Source of the DNA: Mesotaenium endlicherianum
Taxonomy: Eukaryota > Streptophyta > Zygnematophyceae > Zygnematales > Mesotaeniaceae
DNA: 64,000 nt
Direction of reading: 5' to 3'
NCBI GenBank assembly: GCA_009602735.1
Contig: WELA01003378.1
Location: 141,301 to 205,300, forward strand
The translations under genes and the position numbers were made by a program. This document shows, piece by piece, positions 45,428-55,081 of the stretch. The notes below the pieces were generated by a model. The model made no database searches. It was not told where the DNA came from and worked only from the letters and a program-made list of their open reading frames with translations. The stretch's first letter is position 1; the number at the start of each line of letters is the position of its first letter.

Positions 45428-47820
45428 TAGTCTACTGATTGTGAGGATGCTAGAGATAGTGAGTCGTCACTAGCTGCCCTCGTAGCAGGTATTACGGGAT
45501 CTGCTGAACTGGATTCACTATGCATGCCTGACAACCAGATAAAGGAGATCATCAGCAATATAGACGTCCAGAGAGTGCACACTTTGGATGCTCTTGTTCC
45601 ACCTGATGTCCAACATTTCTTTGAGAAGTGATTGAGAAAAGGGTAAGCCCTCCGGAGCACCATACTGCTGCAAAAATTGTTGCTCAGTACACGGATGTAT
45701 TTAATATGCCTCCAGGACTACCCCCTAAGAGGGAAGTAGATCATAGGATTGATCTATTACCTGGGAGTCAGCCACCTTGGCAACGCACGAATGGCTTGTC
45801 TTATGTGGAGAGCGAGGAGTTGAAAACACAGATTGCAGAGCTTGAGGAAAATGGTTATATTTCTACCAGTAAATCACCTTACGGCGCACCCATCCGATTT
45901 GTTAAGAAAAAGGATGGCAGTATGCGGATGTGTGAGGATTACAGAGCCCTGAACAGAATTACAGTAAAGAACAAGTATGCTTTACCCAGGATCAAGGACT
46001 TGCTCTATACCCTGTCAGGTGCTAAGGTGTTCAGTAAGATAGATCTCAAGAGTGGTTATCATCAAATCAGAATTGCTGAGGGGGATGAACATAAGACTGC
46101 CTTCCGTACACGTTATGGACATTATGAGTTCAACGTGATGCCATTTGGACTGACTAATGCTCCTGCGACCTTCATGGGTGCTATGAATGACATTTTCAGA
46201 CCTTAGGTGGATAAAGTTTTGGAAGGTGTCCTGGATGATATTTTAATTTTCTCTAAAGATGAAGCTCAGCACACTGAACACTTGAAGACAGTCCTGGACA
46301 CTCTAAGAACGAATCACTTATATGCTAAAATGAGCGAGTGTGATTTCTTTAAGGAAAGTATTGAATTCTTAGGCCACGTTGTCAGTAAAGAGGGCATCAG
46401 TGTGGATCCTAAGAAAGTCCAGACCATAAGGGACTGGCCAGTACCACAGTCTGTCTCTGAAGTTAGATCCTTCCTCGGGTTGGCTAACTACTATAGGAGA
46501 TTTATTGAGAATTATTCCACAAAGGCCAGTAAACTGACTGACCTTACTAAGAAAGACATCGGGTATGTGTGGGGGGAAGAGCAGCAGGCTGCCTTCCAGA
46601 CCCTTAAAGATGCCCTTTGTTCTGCCCCAGTGCTAGCCGTGTATGACCCCAGCAAACCGGTGCAGGTGGTTACTGATGCCTCTGACTTTGCCATGGGTGC
46701 TATTTTGTTGCAGCCTGCTGACAAAACCACAAAGGATGGTAAGGTACGGCAGGAGTGGCATCCTGTGTTGTATGAGTCTATGAAATTTAATCCAGCGGAG
46801 ATTAATTACTCAGTGCATGATAAAGAGCTGCTAGCTATCATTCATGTACTTGAACAGTAGAGAGCATACTTACATGGTAAAGCTTTTAAGGTGATTACAG
46901 ATCATCTAGCTCTGACTCACTTTCAGAAGAGTCCAAGCTGTCGAGGAGGGAGAAGCGCTGCAGCCAAATGCTAGAGCAGTTCCAAGTCCAGATCGACTAC
47001 AAACCAGGGAAGTTGAATCCTGCTCATGCACTCTCTAGAAGACCTGACTTGCAAGAAAGGAACTTTAGTTAGCATGCTGTAGATAAAGTCCTGTGTGCAC
47101 TCACTTCACTAAAGGTGAAAAAGTCCTTCCTTGAACAACTTAGGAAAGCCTACCTTTCTGACCCAACATTTGAGCCCAGCCCCACTACTGGTGTGTGTCG
47201 TGCTACTGCACTCGGGTATAAGCTTAAGGGAGGGGTCTAGGTGACTGAAACCACTTCAGACAGGCTGAAGCTGGTCATTCCTAATAACTTGGAAATAAGG
47301 TTTCTCTTACTGAGTCAAGCTCATGACAGTCTCCAGGGTGGACATTTGTGGCAGGCCAAAACTGTTGGCAAACTGGCAAAACATTGTCAGTGGGAGGGAT
47401 TACTCCGGGAGGTCTTGAAATATGTGCAGTCCTGTGACCAGTGTCAGAGAAATAAGTCTCGGCACACACCAACCGAAGGTCTCTTGCAACCACTGCCCAT
47501 CCCAGCTGGACGCTGGGAAACTATATCCATGGACTGGGTGGTCTCACTACCAAGAACTGCCAACGGGCATGATTCCATACTGGTAGTCGTGGATAAACTG
47601 ACAAAAATGGTCATTTTTATCCCCACAACTGTCAAAGTAACTGCACTCGAAACAGCGAGATTGCGAGACTGCACTCGGTCCGTCGATCGTCTAAATATGT
47701 CATAAAGTACCTCATCCGATGGAAGGGTTAGGATGCCTCTGGGGACACTTGGGAATTTAAAGATCACCTGACCAATGCCAAAGGGGCGTTGAAACGGTTC
47801 CACCTTCGGGCGGCTGGGGC
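45428..47820 (+). pseudogene. Family A pol: RT, RNase H, integrase remnant, chromodomain
   Basis: RT runs in one frame from 45628: [39 protein letters not shown], then a TAG (46204) and [10 protein letters not shown] at the catalytic site. RNase H includes [14 protein letters not shown] and a TAG at 46858 before RAYLHGKAFKVITDH. Integrase (47241-47680) keeps AHDSLQGGHLW, CDQCQRNK and SMDWVVSLP but jumps at about 47665 from VTALETARL to a chromodomain end, KYLIRWKG and DTWEFKDHL, losing the second Asp, the Glu and the C-terminal domain. No DSGA/DTGA protease motif is seen in 45428-45640, so the protease also seems deleted. Confidence 0.85.
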
Positions 47821-47869
47821 ACCTCCCTAACAGTCATTTCAGTTGACACGGGAAGGTGACAAGAGGTCC

Positions 47870-48154
47870 TGTCTCCAAATAAGTTGGAGGGGGATGGGAC
47901 AGTTAGTGACAGTTGTGACAGGCAGCCCACCTTTAAAATTAAGTTGGAGGGAGTGGTATTCTCTGATCACCATATTACACACTCAACCGGCGCTCACACT
48001 CACTTGCTCCCTATCTCAATTTTCCCTTATATTCACTCACACCAGGTATTCCACACTAGGAACTCTCCCGATCGCGTTTCTCTTCATCAAGGGCACTCAG
48101 TAGCGGCAAAATATCATGACTTCACTAACTCCATTGTGTTTATGATTGAGTAGG
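47870..48154 (+). other. Spacer between pol and the extra ORF with two PPT-like tracts
   Basis: AAGTTGGAGGGG at 47881-47892 and AAGTTGGAGGGA at 47941-47952 repeat the tract that precedes the LTR (AAGTTGGAGGGA, 49895-49906). The remainder has no ORF. These could be old 3' ends of the element, or internal plus-strand priming sites. Confidence 0.6.
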
Positions 48155-49822
48155 ATGACTCAAAAGTCGCAACTCAAGAGGAAGAGAAGGGCGGAAGAGG
48201 CACATGCACAATACTTGCAATTACGTGGAGATATGAAATCATCTTCCATCTCCGCTCGGGAATCACAATGACTCCAACAACAGCGGGAGGCACAGAAGAA
48301 GAAGAAGGAGGAGGAACAGACCAGACTTAGGCAGGAAGAAATGGACAGAAAAGCTGCAGAGGAGGCCAAGAAAGCAGAGGAGGAGAGGCAAGCTGAGGAA
48401 AAGCGGAAGCAGCAGGCTGAAGATGAAGAACAGAGGAGAATCAGCAGCTACCGCTACACAGTGCTGGGCAAGGGCTTTGATCTGCTAGAGGAGGCCTTCA
48501 AGTATGCCCAGAGAAGTCGCAGTGAGTCGCAAACGGAAATCCTCCTGAAGGAAGGGGAGACATCCGAGAACTTTGACAAGTATATAGAGGTCAGCACAGG
48601 GCTCCTCCTCTACCACGATTACGCCAGGATGGTAGGATATACGGTCAAAGAGGCCAAGGCAATGGCCCAGGTGGACGAAGCAGGGGCTGTCTCGATTCCT
48701 GGTATCTGGGGGGAGGATAGGGTCATCAGGATGATCCCCATGGACGCGGACAGCTTCAAGGACTCAACACCCCAGAACAGGTTCAAGGCCATGTACAATG
48801 AGGTGGAGAGGAGGAGCTGGGAATTCTTGGCCAGGGAAACAAGTCAGCTGGACTTTGCAGGGCACTGGTACCCTTGAACTCTTAAAAAGACAGACGCTGC
48901 CTTCTTCCAAAAGCCCACTGATTGGCAGTGGATGACCATCAACATGGGGGACCAGCAGAATGAAAGGGCGACAGAAGAGGATTTCTTGACAGACCTAAAG
49001 GGGAACATAGTATTGCCCCCTCACATTGCGGCTTGGGACCCACGATTGGATGGAGTCAGAGACTGCATGAGCCAAGAGATGTAGGGGGACAGAAGCAGGG
49101 CCCGAGAATCATTCTCCAAAGGGAAGCACGCTTATGCCAAATGGGCAAGTAAGCAGGGGGAAAAGGACCTCTATGCGGTCCGGACTCAGCAGCCCCCACC
49201 AGCACCCAAAAGTGGAAGGTCAGTAGGATATTCTTTTTCTCGGGAAGAGCTGGAGCAGCTGACAGAAGAGACCCCAGAAGTCTCAGAGGAACCCGGGGGC
49301 GGCGAGGAGGAGGAGTCAGAGGAAGACGAGGAGGAAGGCGAGGCGCAGGACACTAGCCCCGCCGTGATCCTGACACCTGCCACATCCCCTGTAAGGGGGA
49401 ACACGGGGTTGGCCCTGCAGCAACTTGCTGAAGAGGAGGATATCACTTGGCTGGGGACTGCCAGAGGACAAAGCCCATCTCCAGGCAAGGAGACCCAGTC
49501 AGAAAGGGCAGACAGGAGGGCTGCTCGGGAGATAGCCAGAGGCCTGCCAGCATCTCCCTCGCAGAGAGGGCATGTACCCTTGGCTCATGTCATGCAACAT
49601 CCTTCTGGGATGCCGGTATACGTACCTGTCAGTTTGAGGGCTGCCCAGGAGAAGGCTGCCTCCCTTCAGTTTCAGACTGTGCAGGAGGAAACAGCCCAGT
49701 TATTGCGTTCTCCGCTAGGTCCTTACACGGAATCTCCTTCTCTGACAGGCTTCAGAAGACCCCAAGACAGGAGGAGGTCTGGCTCCCCTGAGTATAGGGC
49801 CTCAGGGACATCTTCCTCCTAA
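48155..49822 (+). pseudogene. Family A extra ORF, about 555 aa, unknown family
   Basis: One frame from ATG (MTQKSQLKRKRRAEEAHAQ) to the TAA after 49822, with three in-frame stops (about 48268, 48875, 49081). Region 1 (about 1-105) is a highly charged coiled coil. Region 2 (about 105-245) has YTVLGKGFDLLEEAFKYAQR, LLYHDYARMVGYTV, RVIRMIPMDADSFKD, FLARETSQLDFAGHWYP and AFFQKPTDWQWMT. Region 3 (about 285-370) has NIVLPPHIAAWDPRLDGVRD, SFSKGKHAYAKWASKQGEKD and QQPPPAPKSGRSVGYSFSRE. An acidic Glu-rich tract follows, then RADRRAAREIARG and HVPLAHVMQHPSGMPVYVPV. No signal peptide or membrane segment is visible, so not an env-like protein by that criterion. Two other copies in the window preserve the same blocks, which argues that it is a real protein of this family. 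Confidence 0.8.
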
Positions 49823-49871
49823 GGGCAGGAGGCTGGGGACAAGAGGGACAGCACGCTGTTATTAGTGTTAG

Positions 49872-49907
49872 TGTTGTCGAGGCGACAACATGATAAGTTG
49901 GAGGGAT
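49872..49907 (+). promoter_or_regulatory. Family A hairpin and polypurine tract (A1)
   Basis: TGTTGTCG-AGG-CGACAACA at 49872-49890, then TGAT and AAGTTGGAGGGA (49895-49906) directly before TTGTAATG of the 3' LTR. Confidence 0.75.
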
Positions 49908-50024
49908 TGTAATGAATCAGTATATTGGTTGACATCTGACTTGAAGGTGTTGACTAGTCTGCCTTCACATGTGTAAGACCTGACTTGACGCGCCGAGACG
50001 TCGCTTTTTTTGGCGGGGGGATGA
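49908..50024 (+). other. Broken A1 3' LTR start joined to family B 3' end
   Basis: 28 bp of A LTR (to TTGGTTGACAT, 49935) run into CTGACTTGAAGGTGTTGACTAG, which matches the B1 sequence just upstream of its 3' LTR (about 34196 onward), including CGCCGAGACGTCGC and a G-rich tract. The crossover shows only CAT as shared sequence, which suggests non-homologous joining or template switching. Confidence 0.75.
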
Positions 50025-51250
50025 TGTAGTGATTTGAGTTATTATGTATTAGTTTGCATATATTTTAATATTTTCAAATATATTTGGAGTAATATTGTGT
50101 GGATTCAAGTGTGAATAGGTACTCTAGTGACTTGGTTCATGTCCTTTGAACCTTCTAAGGCATTTTTGAAGTTAGAGGAAAGACCTAGAAGCACTCCACG
50201 TGGCAAAAGTCAAATGTGCCATTTTAGGTCAAAAGAACATGTGTACATTATTCTAAAAGGAGGTGGCAAGTTTGGGATGTGTTGGGTGCTGTAATGAATC
50301 AATATATTGGTTGACATAATATTCATTTAAATAATATAGTTAAATAAGTTCAGCCTGCTGAACTCTAGTTAATGATCAGTCTGCTGGACTTTATATTTAA
50401 TATCAGTTGAATGACTCGGCCGGAAGTAGCAGGCTGAGGTCACCTTAAGTCAGCTTGCTGACACATTCTTTGACAGCCAGCTGACTTCCGTACTCGGTAG
50501 CAGCGAATTGCCCCGATATGCATCTAAGTGTGGTATGCTAGATGAATGGCCAAATGACATCCCTATGATGGATGGCGATTCGGGATGATGGGAGATGGCG
50601 GTGGATTTGGTTAACCGAGGTCCTACCAACGTGGTTAACTCTCGGGTAGGCGGTGCCATCGCACTGACCGTTGAACAGTAAACTCATTCTATGTACATAT
50701 GCTAGGCATTGCTCTCGAGTTCGGCATTCGGAAACGAGGCCAACTCTCTTGTACAGCTTACTGAGAGAGATCTGAATCCAAGGCGAGAAGCCATTGATAC
50801 GCACTGTCTTCTAACCTTGCTTATGTATGAGTTTACTGATTGCATTATTGATGCTAGTTTACTCGCATTTGACTTACGAGTGTTGTTCACTGCTAGTGTG
50901 TTGTCCTTTTGCCGTTTAATCAGTTAACGGATAATCCATAAAGATTACTTGCTGATATAAAGATCTTTATTAATTGTTAATCGCTTATTTTGTAAGTCGA
51001 TTCATTTCAGGTGCCAACACATCAACATACACCTTCCTAAAAATTACTTATTTAGCAAGTATATAAACAAGAGCTAGAGCATAGAAAGACATTCGAGAAT
51101 CACTCTTGTACTTGCCAAAATCCAGAAATATATTAAATTCCAAGAAGCCATCTCTCTTTCAAGAAGCTACCACTTGTGTTCAAAGATCCTTGTCTTGAAT
51201 AGATAAAGTATTATATTTCACTAAGTACTTCATCTATCTGTTTCACTACA
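50025..51250 (+). repeat. Family B LTR interrupted by a family A solo LTR
   Basis: B LTR halves 50025-50289 and 51015-51250 make about 501 bp, matching 28206-28706 in length. The final CTGTTTCACTACA is the best preserved B LTR end in the window. Confidence 0.85.
50290..51009 (+). repeat. Family A solo LTR with target duplication
   Basis: 720 bp, TGTAATGAATCAATATATTGG ... CGATTCATTTCA, flanked by perfect 5-bp GGTGC repeats (50285-50289 and 51010-51014). B LTR sequence continues on both sides, GTTGGGTGC then CAACACATC. Confidence 0.9.
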
Positions 51251-52233
51251 ACGCCCATTCCGTGGTTGCTTTCCCACGAGGAGATTACAGTGTTAGACTT
51301 GTTTGCGGTAGTGTCCTCTACAACGGTTGGTCTACTGTAGAGTGGACCCTGTATTGCGCACTATTATCTCTGCGAAGTCAATCCCATTGCACAACTTGCA
51401 AGTCAAACGCACCTGGCTGCTCCACACCTTGCCTTCCCCACCTTGCTCCCTACATCCGCATATGCCACAACCTATTTTGCACTACGCCACGATATTTGAC
51501 TCCTACAACAAGATCACTTGCTTGCCATAGGTCCACTCCACCTTGTCGTCGGCGGTTGGGAGTGTGAGGGTCTTTCTCAGGCTGGTAGCGGCAAGGGGCT
51601 TGCCGATCCCCGTTCCCAATTATTTTATGAGCTGGTTTGGGTCTAAGGTCTCCTTCAGACTTCCCATTCCTCTTCGCTTGCATACTTGCTCAAAAATGTT
51701 AAATCCACGGATGATGCTCGTGCTCCCATCCGTGCTGACTTCCGCACCATCGCCTCCATTCTGGGGCCCGGTGTTACCCTCGATGCCGCTGCTGTTGGGT
51801 CTTACGCCCACCATTTGCGGGTGTTTTGGCAAAATTTTGTGCCTCACACTACCCTTGAGCCTATCCTTCACCACATACACTCGCACCCTCCTCGCATCAC
51901 CGTTTCCTCCATCCTGGTCCCTCACCGTTGCCCCATGGAAGTCAGTCGTCCCGACCACTCTTCTTTCTGTCAAGTCAATTTTCCTGGCCACCCTCGGGCC
52001 GCATTTCTTACCCTCGTCAGCCGTCCCCACGCTTTTGCATTCCGTCACTATGGGCCTGGCATGTTGTTTGATTCCCACACCCTCCCATATGCTGAGCCCT
52101 CCCCGTCTAAACACGAGCTCATTCTTGATTTTATTCCCCACGCCACTGCCTCTCCTTCCTTATCCTCCGCCCAGCAGTGCCACCTTCTTGGTTGAGTCAT
52201 GGATATTCATGCTCTCACATAGCTTTTCTCTGT
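51251..52233 (+). pseudogene. Family D DNA (cytosine-5) methyltransferase domain in pol
   Basis: C5-methyltransferases transfer a methyl group from S-adenosylmethionine to cytosine. Reading one frame from 51287: motif I TVLDLFA (the Gly-rich loop after it is degraded); motif II YYLCEVNPIAQLA (near 51362); motif IV LVVGGWECEGLSQAG with the catalytic Cys codon at 51563-51565, followed by KGLADPRSQLFYEL; motif VI YLLKNV at 51683-51700, where the catalytic Glu of ENV is Lys; motif VIII LDAAAVGSYAHHLRVFWQN (near 51780-51835); and a C-terminal YAEPSPSKHELILDF...CHLLG-VMD block resembling motifs IX-X. Stops interrupt at 51338, 51500ish (codon 71), 51644 and 52193, so this copy is dead. The frame is the same as that of the RT downstream, so protease, DNMT and RT were one polyprotein. 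Retrotransposon-borne DNMTs are known from charophytes and dinoflagellates. Confidence 0.85.
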
Positions 52234-53647
52234 CCTCCCTGTCCTCAATGCTCGGCTTCCTGACCCTTTCCTCCACATTCCAGCCTACCACTTACATGCT
52301 TTTGACTGGGGGGGGGGGGTTCCGTCAGAATTCTTTACGTCTGCATAGCACTTACAGTCCTCAGACCCCTCATCTGATACTTTCGCATCCAAACCTAAGG
52401 ACGGCTGGGATGTGGGTACACAATTAACTAAGGAGGAAACCTTACAATTCACTACAATGCTCGAGCGGAACAAGGCTGTTTTGCACGGTCAGTCATGGAT
52501 TTAGGAAGGTGTACGGTATCCCAATTCAATTGATCTCACTACCACAGAACCGGTAATTCTGAGGGACTATTGGCACGCTAAAGTTGAACACGATATTATG
52601 CAAGAGAAAGTTACTGAGTTGTTAAAGGCTGATATAATTGAGAAGTCGATGTCGGATTTTGCGGCTCCCACTGTTATGCCTGCTAAAAAGGACGCAATGG
52701 GTGATTATACATAAAAACATATGTGTGGGGATTATCGGGGACTTAACGCTGTTACGAAATTGGATCCCTATCCCATGCCCGTGCCCGAGGATATCTTTGA
52801 TGTTCTTGAGGACGCCAGCGTTTTTAGTGTGTTTGACCTGTGTCAGGGGTTCAACCAGATTCTTATTGATCCCAACGTTAAACATAAGACGGCCTTTTGG
52901 GCAAATCGTCATTTGTACGAGTGGAAGGTCCTGCCGTTTGGGTTAAAGAACGCACCTGCACGTTTCCAGCGCATTATGGATTGAGTGCTTAGTGGGTTGC
53001 ATTTCGCTCGTTGTTACATTGATGATGTGCTCATTTTTAGTCGTACGATAGAGGAACACTTGACACACGTGGAACAAGTCATGCAATGCTTGAGATCTGC
53101 GGGTTTGAAATGTCATCCAGCAAAATGCATGATTGCAACCCTTTCAGTTCCTTACCTTGGTCACCATATTGTCCCCGGGAGGTTAACACCGCAACAAGTT
53201 AAAGTCGATGCTGTTTGCCGACTGCTAGTCCCGACTGATGTGTCTAGGTTGAGGGCCTACATGGGGATCATTGGGTATTATCGTCGTTTTTGCCCTGATT
53301 TTAGTGCGATTGCCGCGCCTTTAAATGAACTTCTAAAGAAGGATGTGCCTTGGGAATGGACTAGTGAACGTCAGGTAGCCTTTGACAAATTGAAGGACCT
53401 CCTCTCCTTTGCTCCTATCTTGCACAACCAGATTATAGTAAGCCATTCTCCCTTCACAGTGGATGGAGTCATCTTGGATTGGGGGCTGTGCTTGCTCACG
53501 AGGATGAGGAAGGTCATGAATATGTTGTCGCTTACGCTAGCCGTAATAACAATTATCCCGCACAAAATTAGCATTCATATGAAGGGAAACGTTTGGCTGC
53601 AGTTTGGGCTGTAGTGCATTTCCGCCCCTACCTCTATGGTACCCACT
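52234..53647 (+). pseudogene. Family D reverse transcriptase and start of RNase H
   Basis: After a short linker (KPKDGWDVGTQLTKEETLQF) come YWHAKVEHDIMQEKVTELLK and DFAAPTVMPAKKD; a stop; MCGDYRGLNAVTKLDPYPMP; FSVFDLCQGFNQILIDPN; LPFGLKNAPARFQRIMD; a TGA at 52982; and CYIDDVLIFSRT with an intact YIDD at 53015-53026. The connection domain YMGIIGYYRRFCPDFSAIAA follows, and a decayed RNase H start reaches 53647, where a family A LTR begins. RNase H end, integrase and 3' LTR are absent. Stops at about 52501, 52712 and 52982 show decay. Confidence 0.88.
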
Positions 53648-55081
53648 TGTAATGAATCAATATATTGGATAGATTTAGTACTCATTTAGATATAATAGTT
53701 TATATTTAGTATGCTGGATTTAAGCGAGCTGGATACTTAATACTTAGTTAAATGACTCAGCCGAAAGCAGTAGGCTAAAGTCCAATAGGTCAGCCTATTG
53801 ACTGGGGTCAGCTTGTTGACACATTCTTTGACAGTCAGTTAACTGTCGTACTCGGCAGCAGCGAACTGCCTAGCTACGCATCTAAGTGTGGTGTGCTAGA
53901 TGAGTGGCCAGATGACACCCTTAAGGTGGATGGCGGTTCGAGATGATGGGAGATGGCTGTGGATTTGGTTAGCCAAGGTCCTACCAACGTGGTTAACTCC
54001 AGGGTAGGCGGTGCCATCGCACTTGCCGTTGAACATTAAACTCATTCCATGTACATATGCTAGGTATTGGTCTCGAGTTCGGCATTCGAAAACGAGGCCA
54101 ACTCTCCGTGACTGCATATCGAGAGATATCTGAATCCAAGGAGAGAAGCCATTCATACGCACTGTCTTCTAGCCTTGCTTATGTATGAGTTTGTTGATTG
54201 CAATATTGTTGCTAGTTTACTTGCATTTGACTTGCGAGTATTGTTCACTGCTAGTGTGTTGTCTTTTGGTGTTGAATCAATTAATTGAAAATACCATAAA
54301 TATAACTCGTTGATATAGAAATCTTTATTGATTGATAATCGCCTATTTGTAAGTCGATTTGTTTTAGTGGTATCGGAGCAGTTATCACAGTAGTCGTGTA
54401 TGGTAAGGACTAGGTCTCAAGCTAGCAACTCTCGGGAAATGGAGGGCGAGGACAATGATAACATTGTAGAAGGGCAAGACGAAAGTCGCGTCTTTGGACC
54501 CCGTACCTACTTGGAAACGCTGTACAATGCAGGAGCTAGAGAAGCTGCTGAGCAGGCAGCAGCTCTTGCTGCAGTAGCGGCCCTGCTGGCAGAGGATGAG
54601 CGTTTAGCCAAAGAGGTAGAGGAGGCAGTAAACAAGAGGGCTCCTGATGAAAGGACGGTGAAAGAGCAGATGGCAGAAAGGGCCAATCTCCGAAACCAAT
54701 CTCCTGCTGTGCCCATTGTCATACCTCTCGCTCAAATTCGCAGACAGGTAAGCGCAACAAGCATAGCCGGGACAGTAGCAATCGGGAATGCTGAAGCTGC
54801 TACTAATCGAGCTAATGTTGCTGCTGCTGCGTTTGCTGGGCTACCACTTCAGAATGTAGATTTGGGAGCATTATTTGTGCAGATGCAATCACAATCGGCG
54901 AGCATGTATCAGTCCCAACAGGAGGACAAAAGGATCATGATGGCATTGCTGCGTGACAGAGACCAGCTCGATTGTCAAATAACTGGTGGTGGTGGCAGAG
55001 GGCCTAGTAAGCCTAAGCCAAACTTCCCCAGGACTATGATCCTGAGGGAAACAAAAAGTAATACGTGATGAAGTTTCTCGC
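53648..55081 (+). mobile_element. Family A element A4, 5' portion
   Basis: LTR 53648-54366 (TGTAATGAATCAATATATTGG ... TTGTTTTA), primer site TGGTATCGGAGC at 54368-54379, and gag from 54400. Homology to A1 stops at about 55081 (TTTCTCGC), after which unrelated DNA begins. Inserted in family D; without the 3' end no target duplication can be tested. Confidence 0.85.
54400..55068 (+). pseudogene. Family A gag, N-terminal two-thirds (A4)
   Basis: MVRTRSQASNSREMEGEDND, an Ala-rich helical region, then RTVKEQMAERANLRNQSPAV, PLAQIRRQVSATSIA and LQNVDLGALFVQMQSQSASM, colinear with 43948-44620. A frameshift occurs at about 55020 (one base lost before the capsid core), and the sequence is truncated 60 bp later. 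The open frame to that point is intact. Confidence 0.8.

Larger units (their letters stand above)
43194..49935 (+). mobile_element. Family A element A1, near full length but defective
   Basis: 5' LTR 43194-43913, primer site 43915-43926, gag 43948-45424, RT/RNase H 45628-47060, integrase remnant and chromodomain 47241-47820, extra ORF 48155-49822, hairpin and polypurine tract 49872-49906, first 28 bp of the 3' LTR 49908-49935. No protease motif occurs between the zinc knuckle and RT, and the integrase core is largely deleted. It could move only with proteins in trans. Confidence 0.85.
42927..51250 (+). mobile_element. 8.3 kb chimeric B/A insertion splitting family D
   Basis: Bounded by family B LTR ends, TGTAGTG at 42927 and CACTACA ending at 51250. 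Flanks are ACGTC (42922-42926) and ACGCC (51251-51255), a 5-bp target duplication with one mismatch. Family D reads through when the block is removed (PVVNTT then TPIPWLLSHEE). Inside, in order: left part of a B LTR; family A element A1 (LTR to first 28 bp of its 3' LTR); about 90 bp of B 3' internal sequence; a B LTR carrying an A solo LTR. Confidence 0.85.

Noticed and set aside
49872-49890. Rho-independent terminator
   Set aside because: This is a eukaryotic genome and the hairpin is not followed by a T run; its position before the polypurine tract suggests a retrotransposon role.
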